A DNA stretch of 64,000 nucleotides from NCBI RefSeq assembly GCF_902833645.1, contig NZ_CADFGE010000016.1, forward strand, positions 62,001 through 126,000. The letters run 5' to 3'. Shown here in pieces: positions 18,439-26,399 of this stretch. Each line of letters starts with the position of its first letter. The first letter of the stretch is position 1. The position numbers and the translations under genes were made by a program. This stretch comes from Paraburkholderia fungorum (GTDB lineage Bacteria > Pseudomonadota > Gammaproteobacteria > Burkholderiales > Burkholderiaceae). The notes below the pieces were generated by a model, which did not search any database, was not told the origin of the DNA, and saw nothing but the letters and a program-made list of their open reading frames with translations.

Positions 18439-19512
18439 ATGAAGTCCTCGTTTATCACTGGCAACGCTGGAAAAATGTTCGGCGACCGGCAACTGAATTT
18501 TCTGCTGATCGTCAACGTACTCGTCGTGCTGGCCGCAACCTGGCTTTCGCGCGGGCAATTCGTCGATATCGACAACCTGCAGTCGATGGGCGGGCAGTTA
18601 CCCGAACTCGGGCTGCTCGCGCTCGGCATCATGTTGTCGATGGTGTCGGGCAACGGCGGAATCGACCTGTCGGGTGTGGGGCTCGCGAACCTGTCCGGGA
18701 TGGTCGCCGCGCTCGTTGTGCCGCGCTTCGTCAGCGGCGACGACTCACCGGTGCTCTATACGTCGCTCTTCTGCGTGATCGTCGTGGTGACGGGGCTGCT
18801 TGGCGGACTGCTGAACGGCGTGGTCATCGCGCGTCTGCGGCTCACGCCGATTCTCTGCACGCTCGGCACGCAACTGGTGTTCACGGGTTTTGCGGTCGTA
18901 CTCAGCAACGGCGCATCGGTGCATGTCGACTATGTCGACCCCTTGTCGAATATCGGTAACGGCACCGTGTTTCAGGTGCCGATCGCGTTCTGCATCTTTA
19001 TCGCCGCCGTGATCGTGCTGGGATGGCTGCTCAAGCGCAGCCCGTTCGGTTTGCGCCTCTATCTGATGGGCACCAATCCGAAGGCCGCGTTCTACGCCGG
19101 CATTCCGCGTGCGCGGATGCTGATCACGACCTATGCGATGTGCGGCGTGCTGGCCTCGCTCGCCGGTCTGATCAGCGCGACTCATACGTCGAGCGCGAAA
19201 TGGGACTACGGCAACTCCTATCTGCTGATCGCCATTCTGATCGCGGTGATGGGCGGTGTGAATCCGTCCGGCGGCCACGGCCGCATCATCTGCGTGTTCT
19301 TTGCCGCCACCGTACTGCAGTTCCTCTCCAGTCTGTTCAATCTGCTGGGCGTGTCGCAGTTTTTCGGCGATTGCGCATGGGGTTTTCTGTTGCTGCTGTC
19401 GCTCGCGTTCGCGGGCGGCGAGCGGGTGCGCGCGATCTTCGGTTTCGGCGGCGGTGGCGGCGGAGGTGGAGGTAGTACCGCAGGTTCCGGCGGCACGGCG
19501 CCGAAACATTAG
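18439..19512 (+). CDS. Sugar ABC transporter permease A (RbsC family), transporter 2
   Basis: 357-residue inner-membrane protein with about nine hydrophobic segments and the family core MLSMVSGNGGIDLSGVG and MGTNPKAAFYAGI. The ATG at 18439 is 12 bp from AAGGAG; an in-frame GTG at 18430 is too near the site. The protein ends in an unusual Gly-rich tail: nine consecutive Gly after FGF, then Ser/Thr/Gly. Together with the second permease downstream it would form a heterodimeric membrane channel. Confidence 0.9.
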   Translation: MKSSFITGNAGKMFGDRQLNFLLIVNVLVVLAATWLSRGQFVDIDNLQSMGGQLPELGLLALGIMLSMVSGNGGIDLSGVGLANLSGMVAALVVPRFVSGDDSPVLYTSLFCVIVVVTGLLGGLLNGVVIARLRLTPILCTLGTQLVFTGFAVVLSNGASVHVDYVDPLSNIGNGTVFQVPIAFCIFIAAVIVLGWLLKRSPFGLRLYLMGTNPKAAFYAGIPRARMLITTYAMCGVLASLAGLISATHTSSAKWDYGNSYLLIAILIAVMGGVNPSGGHGRIICVFFAATVLQFLSSLFNLLGVSQFFGDCAWGFLLLLSLAFAGGERVRAIFGFGGGGGGGGGSTAGSGGTAPKH

Positions 19513-19624
19513 CGTGCAGCACGGACGCGAGGCGCAGGCAAGGTTTCAGTACGCGGCGGACAACGAGCCCTGGCTGTCCGTGACGGTGAAGTGGGGCGAC
19601 ATCGAACCATAAAGGAGACATCGC

Positions 19625-20629
19625 ATGAAATTGACTCGACTGGGTACCGCGCTCGCAGCAGGCGCCCTTACGGTGGGCGTGATTGCCGCTGCGCACGCGG
19701 CAACCAACGAGACGATCGTCACGGTCGTCAAGGTGACCGGTATTAACTGGTTCAACCGGATGGACGAGGGCGTCAAGCAATTCGCGAAGGACAACCCGGG
19801 TGTGACCGCGTATCAGACCGGCCCTGGACGGGCGGATGCCGCACAGCAACTGAAGATCATCGAAGACCTGATCGCGAAGAAAGTCACGGCGATTGCGGTG
19901 GTGCCCTACGATCCGCCGACACTCGAACCGGCCTTGAAGAAGGCGATGGATCGCGGCATCAAGGTGGTGACCCATGAGGCCGACAACGAAAAGAACACGA
20001 TGGTCGATATCGAGGCATTCGACAACACGGCCTACGGTGCCGGCCTGAACGAACGACTCGCTTCATGCATGCACAACGAAGGCAAGTGGGCCGTGCTGGT
20101 CGGCTCGCTCGGCAGCCGCTCGCAGGTGCAATGGGCCGACGGCGGGATCGGCAACGCCAAGGCAAAGTATCCGAAGATGGATCTGGTCGAACCGAAACTC
20201 GAAACCAACAACGACGGCGAACGCGCCTATGAAGTCGCGAAGGAAGTGCTGCGCAAGCATCCGGACCTGAAGGGCTTCCAGGGCTCCTCCTCGCTCGACG
20301 TGATCGGTATCGGCCGCGCGGTCGAAGAAGCCGGCATGCAGGGCAAGATCTGTGTGTACGGCACGGGCCTGCCGACTGAAGCAGGCAAGTTCCTTGAGAG
20401 CGGCGCGATCAACGGCATCGCATTCTGGGATCCGAAGCTGGCGGGCATCGCGATGAACAAGATTGCGCAGATGCTGATCGACGGCAAGACGGTCGAGAAC
20501 GGCGCCGATCTCGGCATTCCGGGCTATACGAAAGTTACCGTGGCCAAGGGGCCGGGCAAGGGGATCATTGTGCGCGGCCAGGGCTGGGTGAACGTCGACA
20601 AATCGAACTACAAGCAGTATCCGTTCTGA
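19625..20629 (+). CDS. Sugar ABC transporter substrate-binding protein, transporter 2 (LsrB-like)
   Basis: 334-residue periplasmic binding protein. The signal peptide ends near AAAHAA (about 25). The mature part starts ETIVTVVKVTGINWFNRMDEG and resembles the LsrB/RhaS group (PYDPPTLEP, THEADNE, GSLGSRSQVQWADG). AAAGGAG lies 8 bp before the ATG. It lies between permease A and the ATPase. LsrB likeness could suggest autoinducer-2, but no lsrK, lsrF or lsrG gene is nearby and the neighbours are deo enzymes. A deoxyribose or deoxynucleoside ligand is therefore preferred, as inference. Confidence 0.88.
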   Translation: MKLTRLGTALAAGALTVGVIAAAHAATNETIVTVVKVTGINWFNRMDEGVKQFAKDNPGVTAYQTGPGRADAAQQLKIIEDLIAKKVTAIAVVPYDPPTLEPALKKAMDRGIKVVTHEADNEKNTMVDIEAFDNTAYGAGLNERLASCMHNEGKWAVLVGSLGSRSQVQWADGGIGNAKAKYPKMDLVEPKLETNNDGERAYEVAKEVLRKHPDLKGFQGSSSLDVIGIGRAVEEAGMQGKICVYGTGLPTEAGKFLESGAINGIAFWDPKLAGIAMNKIAQMLIDGKTVENGADLGIPGYTKVTVAKGPGKGIIVRGQGWVNVDKSNYKQYPF

Positions 20630-20630
20630 T

Positions 20631-22190
20631 ATGAGTGAAGACGCAACGTCACCGCCGTCATCGCGTTCCGGTACGCCGCAACCGTTTCTTGAGGTTGTCG
20701 GCGTGCACAAGCGTTTCACCGGCGTGCATGCCTTGCGCGGGGTGAGCCTGTCGTTCGAGCGCGGTCAGATTTATCACCTGCTCGGCGAAAACGGCTGCGG
20801 CAAGAGCACCCTGATCAAGATCATCTCCGGCGCGCAGCCGCCCGACGAAGGTGAGCTCGTGATCGAAGGCGTTCGGCATGCGCGGCTTTCCGCGCTGGAA
20901 TCGCTCGCGGCGGGCATCGAGACCGTCTATCAGGATCTCTCGCTGCTGCCCAACATGAACGTGGCGGAAAACGTTGCACTTACCGCCGAGCTGGCCACGC
21001 ACGCAGGCCGGCTCGCGCGGACCTTCGACCGCCGGGCGCTCGCGCGCACGGCAGCGCGAGCGCTGGAATCGGTGGGCCTGCCTGGCGATGCGCAATTTCA
21101 GGCGACCCTGATCGAGCAATTGCCGCTTGCCACGCGCCAGCTCGTTGCCATTGCGCGCGCGATTGCGAGCGAGGCAAAGTTCGTCATCATGGACGAGCCC
21201 ACCACCTCGCTCACGCAGAAGGAGGTCGACAATCTGATCGCCGTGCTCGCGAATCTGCGCGCGCAGGGCGTGACGGTGCTGTTCGTTAGCCACAAGCTCG
21301 ACGAATGCTACGCGATCGGCGGCGAAGTCATCGTGCTGCGCGACGGCCAGAAAATGGCGCAGGGGCCGATCGCGCAATTCACCAAAGCGCAGATCAGCGA
21401 GCTGATGACAGGGCGCCATCTGTCGAACGAGCGCTATCGTGAAGGCGCGTTCAGCCGGGAGGTCGTGCTCGACGTGCGCGGCTTCACGCGCGCGGGCCAA
21501 TTCAGCAACGTGTCGTTCGCGCTGCATGGCGGCGAGATTCTCGGCATCACCGGTCTGCTCGATTCGGGGCGCAACGAACTTGCTCGTGCACTGGCAGGTG
21601 TTGCGCCGGCGCAATCGGGACAGGTGATGCTCGACGGCAAGGCGATTTCCTTGCGTACTCCCTCGCACGCGAAACATCATCGCATTGGCTACGTGCCGGA
21701 AGACCGCCTGAACGAAGGGCTGTTTCTCGACAAGCCGATCCGCGACAACGTGATTACCGCAATGATCTCGAGCCTGAGGGACCGCTTCGGCCAGATCGAC
21801 CGCACGCGCGCGCGAGCGCTTGCCGAACAGACGGTGAAGGATTTGCAGATCGCGACACCCGGTGTCGACAAACCCGTGCAGTCGCTCTCGGGCGGCAATC
21901 AGCAGCGCGTGCTGATTGGCCGCTGGCTCGCCATCGATCCACGCGTGCTGATTCTGCATGGGCCGACGGTTGGCGTCGACGTCGGCTCGAAAGACATTAT
22001 CTACCGCATCATGCAACGCCTGTCGCAACGCGGCATCGGCATCATTCTGATCAGCGACGACCTGCCCGAGTTGCTGCAGAACTGCGACCGCATCCTGATG
22101 ATGAAGAAGGGGCGCGTGGCAAGCGAATATCAGGCCGACATGCTGAGCGAAGCCGACCTGTATCGCGCGCTGCTTTCGGAAGCCGCATAA
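20631..22190 (+). CDS. Sugar ABC transporter ATP-binding protein (two NBDs), transporter 2
   Basis: 519 residues, RbsA/LsrA-like. NBD1 has Walker A GENGCGKSTL and Walker B FVIMDEPTTSLT, but its signature is degenerate (QLPLATRQLVAIARA in place of LSGGQ). NBD2 has a canonical signature LSGGNQQRV, yet its Walker B reads VLILHGPTVGVDVG: the expected Asp-Glu is His-Gly. The ATP sites are therefore asymmetric. The gene starts 1 bp after the binding-protein stop. Confidence 0.92.
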   Translation: MSEDATSPPSSRSGTPQPFLEVVGVHKRFTGVHALRGVSLSFERGQIYHLLGENGCGKSTLIKIISGAQPPDEGELVIEGVRHARLSALESLAAGIETVYQDLSLLPNMNVAENVALTAELATHAGRLARTFDRRALARTAARALESVGLPGDAQFQATLIEQLPLATRQLVAIARAIASEAKFVIMDEPTTSLTQKEVDNLIAVLANLRAQGVTVLFVSHKLDECYAIGGEVIVLRDGQKMAQGPIAQFTKAQISELMTGRHLSNERYREGAFSREVVLDVRGFTRAGQFSNVSFALHGGEILGITGLLDSGRNELARALAGVAPAQSGQVMLDGKAISLRTPSHAKHHRIGYVPEDRLNEGLFLDKPIRDNVITAMISSLRDRFGQIDRTRARALAEQTVKDLQIATPGVDKPVQSLSGGNQQRVLIGRWLAIDPRVLILHGPTVGVDVGSKDIIYRIMQRLSQRGIGIILISDDLPELLQNCDRILMMKKGRVASEYQADMLSEADLYRALLSEAA

Positions 22191-22219
22191 AGCACGCCGC
22201 ATAAAGGACGCCGACACCC

Positions 22220-23278
22220 ATGAACTCGCGGATCCCTTCGCGCATGAACCAGACCATGACCACCCCGAGCGTTGTTGAAGTCGCCCCCGAGGTCAAGCCA
22301 CCCACCTTGATGGCGAAGCTCTCTCGTAACCCCGAATGGTTCACTGTCGCCTTGATTGCGGCGACGTGTGTGATTGTCGGCACGATCAATCCACGCTTCT
22401 TTCAGCTCGCGACTTTATTCGATCTGCTGCATTCAGCTACCACGATGTCGCTTTTCGCGCTGGGCACGCTAGTCGTGCTTGCGTCTGGCGGTATCGACGT
22501 CTCGTTTACGGCAATCGCCGCGCTGACGATGTACGGCATCACGAAGGCGGTGTTTGCATGGTGGCCGGATGCGCCGTTCGCATTGATCCTGATCACCGGT
22601 GCGCTGGGCGGCGTGCTGCTCGGTCTCATCAACGGCCTGCTGGTGCATCGCCTGAAAGCGCCTTCGCTGATCGTCACGATCGGCACGCAGTATCTGTATC
22701 GCGGCCTGCTGCTGACGTTCATCGGCACGACGTTTTTCATGAACATTCCGCACAGCATGGATCATTTCGGCCGGATTCCGCTGTTTTTCTATCACACCAG
22801 CGAAGGTCTGCGCGCCGTGCTGCCTGTCTCGGTGCTGGCGCTGGCGGTGGCCGCCGCCGTTACGTGGTGGCTGTTGAACCGGACCATGATGGGGCGCGGC
22901 GTCTATGCGATGGGCGGCAGCCTCGCGATCGCCGAGCGGCTCGGCTACAACCTGCGCGCGATCCATCTGTTCGTGTTCGGTTATACCGGCATGCTCGCCG
23001 GGATTGCGGGCATTCTGCATGTATCGAACAACCGGCTTGCGAATCCGTTCGATCTGGTGGGCTCGGAACTCGATGTGATCGCCGCGGTGATTCTGGGCGG
23101 TGCGCGCATTACGGGCGGCACGGGCACGGTGGCCGGCACCTTGCTCGGTGTGGTGCTGGTCACGCTGATCAACAGTGTGCTGATTCTGGTTGGGGTGCCG
23201 AGTACCTGGCAGAAGGTGATTATCGGTGCGTTTATTCTGATCGCGGGGACGTTGTTCGCCTTGCAGCGCAAGAGCTGA
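22220..23278 (+). CDS. Sugar ABC transporter permease B (RbsC family), transporter 2
   Basis: 352 residues with about nine TM helices, core motif GTLVVLASGGIDVSF and coupling loop ILGGARITGGTG. It follows the ATPase by 29 bp with AAAGGA upstream. From memory, the order permease-SBP-ATPase-permease is the one described for a Paraburkholderia deoxynucleoside transporter. It is the last gene of the rightward deo operon and converges on deoR. Confidence 0.9.
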   Translation: MNSRIPSRMNQTMTTPSVVEVAPEVKPPTLMAKLSRNPEWFTVALIAATCVIVGTINPRFFQLATLFDLLHSATTMSLFALGTLVVLASGGIDVSFTAIAALTMYGITKAVFAWWPDAPFALILITGALGGVLLGLINGLLVHRLKAPSLIVTIGTQYLYRGLLLTFIGTTFFMNIPHSMDHFGRIPLFFYHTSEGLRAVLPVSVLALAVAAAVTWWLLNRTMMGRGVYAMGGSLAIAERLGYNLRAIHLFVFGYTGMLAGIAGILHVSNNRLANPFDLVGSELDVIAAVILGGARITGGTGTVAGTLLGVVLVTLINSVLILVGVPSTWQKVIIGAFILIAGTLFALQRKS

Positions 23279-23287
23279 AAACCGGCC

Positions 23288-23306
23288 GCCCGGCGTGGTG
23301 CCGGGC
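23288..23306. terminator. Hairpin between convergent permease B and deoR
   Basis: GCCCGGC and GCCGGGC arms enclose a 5-nt loop in the 39-bp gap between the two convergent stops. No U-run follows on either strand, so it may work as a bidirectional stem rather than a classical terminator. Confidence 0.45.
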
Positions 23307-23317
23307 TGCAAGTGTAT

Positions 23318-24043
23318 TCATTTGCGCTTGCGAAGCTCCTGGCCTTTTTCGGTGATGATGGAATCGAAGTCGTCGACTTGCGAGAAGCGCACCGCCTTGA
23401 CGACGCCGAACTTGCTCTGATCCACCACCAGATGCCGTTCGACGGCACTTGCCATGGCTGCCTGCTTGAGCGCGACTTCGTGAAAATTCCAGCATGTGAC
23501 GCCGCGCGCGCTGTCCACGCCGCCCGCGGAAATAAATGCCTTGTTGATGCCCATACGGCGCAGCATCTCCAGACTCTCTTCGCCCGCAAACGAATCTGAA
23601 GACGGCACGTAGACGCCGCCCAGCAGGATCATCCGCACATTCGGCTTGCGCCGCAGAATCTCCGCCACGTTCAGCGAATAGCAGACCACGGTGACGTGAC
23701 GCTCAAGCGGAATCAGACGCGCCAGCGTGGTGAGCGTGGTGCCGCAATCGATGAAGATCGTTTCGTGGTCGACAACGAGTTTCGCCGCAATCGCGGATGC
23801 TTCCGCCTTGGCCTGCGCGAAGTGATCCTGCTCGGCTTCGAGTGAATAGCCGGCGGTATTGGGTACGTCGGTCGCGCTGACAATGTAGCCGCCGAGATAC
23901 GTGAATCGTTCCGGACTGCCTGCGATGTCGCGCCGGACAGTCATCTCCGATACGTTCAGCAGGGTGGCGGCGTCGCGCAGGCGCATGACGCTCTGCTTGG
24001 CCAGCGCATCGGCGAGGGCGCGGAGGCGGTCGGGTTTCAGCAT
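23318..24043 (-). CDS. deoR: Deoxyribose operon repressor, DeoR orthologue
   Basis: 241-residue transcriptional repressor. An N-terminal helix-turn-helix (LRDAATLLNVSEMTVRRDI, about 22-40) is followed by LGGYIV and a sugar-phosphate-sensing C-terminal domain (FIDCGTT, CYSLNVAEIL, GVTCWNFHEVALKQAAM, LVVDQSKFG). These blocks track E. coli DeoR itself, not only the wider GlpR-like superfamily. E. coli DeoR is induced by deoxyribose-5-phosphate, which fits deoC in the same locus. Its promoter region carries a DeoR-like box (24094-24109), suggesting autoregulation. Confidence 0.9.
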   Translation of the reverse strand: MLKPDRLRALADALAKQSVMRLRDAATLLNVSEMTVRRDIAGSPERFTYLGGYIVSATDVPNTAGYSLEAEQDHFAQAKAEASAIAAKLVVDHETIFIDCGTTLTTLARLIPLERHVTVVCYSLNVAEILRRKPNVRMILLGGVYVPSSDSFAGEESLEMLRRMGINKAFISAGGVDSARGVTCWNFHEVALKQAAMASAVERHLVVDQSKFGVVKAVRFSQVDDFDSIITEKGQELRKRK

Positions 24044-24093
24044 GGATGTCCTGTCGCGCAGTAGGGAGAGGCGTTATGTTTTGTTCGAGTTGA

Positions 24094-24109
24094 TGGGAGA
24101 ATTATAACA
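24094..24109 (+). promoter_or_regulatory. Second DeoR-type operator, upstream of deoR
   Basis: TGGGAGAATTATAACA agrees with TGTTAGAATTCTAACA at 13 of 16 positions and lies 51-66 bp before the deoR start. Having related boxes only in the two promoter regions of the locus supports a deo regulon. Confidence 0.6.
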
Positions 24110-24265
24110 AGAGCGTGTCAGCGCGGCGAGCCTGTTTGAGCCTCGATTAAGCCTCGAATATGAAGACTTCGACGAATTGGGGGGATGGTCTGGACGAATC
24201 GACCGTCGGCATCACGGCATGACGGCAAGGTCGAATGGGGAGGTGGGAAGCGGTACGACTGTTTG

Positions 24266-24288
24266 CCGCTCGCGCGTGACGCGAGCGG
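24266..24288 (-). terminator. Hairpin after the yceI operon
   Basis: Perfect 9-bp arms CCGCTCGCG and CGCGAGCGG with a 5-nt loop lie 15 bp past the last yceI-like stop. No U-run follows on the minus strand. Confidence 0.5.
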
Positions 24289-24302
24289 GCGGGGAGCAAT
24301 GA

Positions 24303-24881
24303 TTACTGCTTGATGCCTTCAGCCTGAATATGCAATGTGGTTTGCATCTTGAAGCCGTAGGTCTTGCCGAAGTCGATGCCGAAATCGTCGCGATTGAACG
24401 TCGCGGTCGATTCAGTGCCGCACACTTCGCGCTTGAGCATCGGGTTGATGAAGCACTTGAACGATTCGATCTTCAGGTTGAGCGGTTTGGTGACGCCGTG
24501 CATGGTCAGGGTGCCGATCACTTCCACCGGCTTGTCGCCGTCGAAGCGGATTTGCGTGCCCTTGTAGGTCGCGCTCGGATACTTGGCCGCGTCGAAGAAC
24601 TTGTCCGTGACCAGTTCAGCGTCGAGCTTGTCGTTACCGATATCCACCGAGCTCATGTCGATCGTCACGTCTACCGTGCCGGTCTTTGCCGCGCGGTCCA
24701 GCACCACGGTGCCGCTGCTTTTCTTGAACTTGCCGCGCCAGATCGACAGTCCGCCGAAGTGATCGGTTTCGAAGCTCGGGTAGGTATGCGTGGGATCGAG
24801 CTGATATGTATCGGCGGCCATGGCGTTGAACGACAAAGCGGTGGCCAGCGCGCCTGCGGCGAGCAAAAGTTGTTTTTTCAA
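24303..24881 (-). CDS. YceI-family periplasmic protein (lipocalin-like), copy 1
   Basis: 192 residues with a signal peptide (cleavage near SFNAMA-A, about 22). The YceI fold starts DTYQLDPTHTYPSFETDHFGGLSIWRG (ends quoted only), with GTLTMHGVTKPLNL in the core and EAEG-like C-terminus. Family members bind isoprenoid or amphiphilic ligands. Two Cys (CFINPMLKREVCG) may form a disulphide. It is downstream of a second yceI-like gene and a cytochrome b561 gene, an arrangement like E. coli yceJ-yceI. Confidence 0.9.
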   Translation of the reverse strand: MKKQLLLAAGALATALSFNAMAADTYQLDPTHTYPSFETDHFGGLSIWRGKFKKSSGTVVLDRAAKTGTVDVTIDMSSVDIGNDKLDAELVTDKFFDAAKYPSATYKGTQIRFDGDKPVEVIGTLTMHGVTKPLNLKIESFKCFINPMLKREVCGTESTATFNRDDFGIDFGKTYGFKMQTTLHIQAEGIKQ

Positions 24882-24929
24882 GTGATTCTCCAGGTTTCAG
24901 AAAGTGCTGCGACGCTTCGGTGTGTTGCG

Positions 24930-25493
24930 TTACTTCTTCGAAGCGACGATGTGAAATTTGATGACGACTTCGTCGGCGACAACCGACGTGTCTTTCCATT
25001 CGCCCGTGCCGACATCGAACTGCGAGCGCTTGATCGGCAAGGTGCCGTCGAAGGTTTGAGTGTTGCCCTGGCTGGCGATCGTAACCGGCACCACCACGGT
25101 CTGCGATTTGCCTTTGATGGTGAGCTTGCCGGTGATCCTGTACTGATTGCCGCCGGCCGGCGCGATCGCGCTCGAAACGAAAGTCGCGGCCGGCCAGGTC
25201 GCGCTGTCGAACCATTCCTTGCCTTGGGCCTGTTTGTTGTAGTCGTCCGCACCGAGGTCGTAACTGCCGGTGTCGATCGAGACGCTGGCGCTGCCGGCGG
25301 TCGGCTTCGCCGGATCGAAATTCAGCTGCGCCGAGAACTTTTTGAATTTGCCGTCCACCGGCACGTTCATCTGCTTCGTCGTGGCGATCACGCTGCTTTT
25401 GCTCGTGTCGACATCGGCGTGCGCGAGGCTTGCGCCGAAGAACGAGAGGGCGGCGGCGCCGGCCAGAATGGAGTGGTAGAGAGTTGATTTCAT
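24930..25493 (-). CDS. YceI-family periplasmic protein, copy 2
   Basis: 187 residues. The signal peptide is MKSTLYHSILAGAAALSFFG with cleavage after SLAHA; the YceI domain then begins DVDTSKS. The two copies are clearly diverged, so this is an old duplication. An ATG 12 bp upstream (25505) is an alternative start, but the chosen one has AGG at about 11 bp. Same operon as cytochrome b561. Confidence 0.88.
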   Translation of the reverse strand: MKSTLYHSILAGAAALSFFGASLAHADVDTSKSSVIATTKQMNVPVDGKFKKFSAQLNFDPAKPTAGSASVSIDTGSYDLGADDYNKQAQGKEWFDSATWPAATFVSSAIAPAGGNQYRITGKLTIKGKSQTVVVPVTIASQGNTQTFDGTLPIKRSQFDVGTGEWKDTSVVADEVVIKFHIVASKK

Positions 25494-25620
25494 CGTGGTA
25501 CGCATCCTATCGAACTCATGCGCGCTGATTGCGCACTACGGGGAATTAGATTGCCAACTGGCTGTGGCCAATCGGCTGTGACCAGACCGCGACCCGGCTG
25601 TGGCCCGGCTGATGCCTGTG

Positions 25621-26175
25621 TTACTTGAGGAACGGAATCATCCGCGCGAGTAATCCGTCGCGGTCGACAAACTGATGCTTGAGCGCCGCCAGTACATGCA
25701 TGACAACGAGCGCCAGCAGCGTGTAGTTGAGCAGTACGTGGACGGTGCGCAGGCTTGCCTTGAGCGCCTGGTCGGGGCCGATCAAGGTGGGCAGCGGTAC
25801 GATGCCGAGGTACACCACCTGAATGCCCGCGGCCGAGCTATAGAGGTAGCCGGATAGCGGAATGGCCAGCATCAGCACGTAGAGCACGCCATGCACGAGA
25901 TGGGCCGCCGCCTTCTGCCACGTGGGTGTCGCGCGATCGAGTGCAGGCGCGCGGTGCGTGGCGCGCCACAGCACGCGGGCCACGGCCAGCACGAAGACGG
26001 TCACGCCGATCCATTTGTGCCATGAGAAGTACTTCAGCTTGGTGGGCGTAAAGCCGGGGATATCGGTCATGATCCAGCCGATATAGAACCCGCAGATGAT
26101 CAGCAATGCAATCAGCCAATGCAGGGCGATGGCAGGGCCGCTGTAACGCTCGACGTCTGAAGGACGGGGGTTCAT
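25621..26175 (-). CDS. Cytochrome b561 family protein
   Basis: 184-residue inner-membrane dihaem cytochrome with four TM helices. Candidate haem-ligand His are in IALHWLIAL (about 19), FSWHKWIG (about 53), RTVHVLLNYT (about 144) and VVMHVLAALKHQF (about 158). It probably passes electrons between quinol and a periplasmic partner. It leads the leftward operon with the two yceI-like genes, after a 127-bp gap containing imperfect CGGCTGTGGCC repeats (25558-25610). Confidence 0.9.
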   Translation of the reverse strand: MNPRPSDVERYSGPAIALHWLIALLIICGFYIGWIMTDIPGFTPTKLKYFSWHKWIGVTVFVLAVARVLWRATHRAPALDRATPTWQKAAAHLVHGVLYVLMLAIPLSGYLYSSAAGIQVVYLGIVPLPTLIGPDQALKASLRTVHVLLNYTLLALVVMHVLAALKHQFVDRDGLLARMIPFLK

Positions 26176-26284
26176 GAATTCATGCTCGCTATTCGTGAGG
26201 CGCGTGATGCTTACCGCGTGCGCTATGTCGCGTGTGAATGCGGATGGTAGGGACGCCGATGAAAACTGAATAGACGGGCAGAAG

Positions 26285-26299
26285 AGAACAGATTGTTCT
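26285..26299. promoter_or_regulatory. Small inverted repeat in the cytochrome b561 / transporter divergent gap
   Basis: AGAACA-GAT-TGTTCT is a perfect 6-bp inverted repeat in the 224-bp divergent intergenic region. It could be an operator, but a site of this length can occur by chance. Confidence 0.25.
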
Positions 26300-26399
26300 A
26301 GCCGTGGCGCTAATGAGGATGGAATAAACGCACGTGACCGCCTGCGGGGCGTGGCACGTCACTTGCACCCCGATTCCGGCTTTCTAGCGGTCATAGGTT

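Noticed and set aside
19625..23278. Transporter 2 as an autoinducer-2 (Lsr) system
   Set aside because: The binding protein resembles LsrB, but no lsrK, lsrR, lsrF or lsrG gene is present and the neighbours are deoC, a sugar kinase and deoR.
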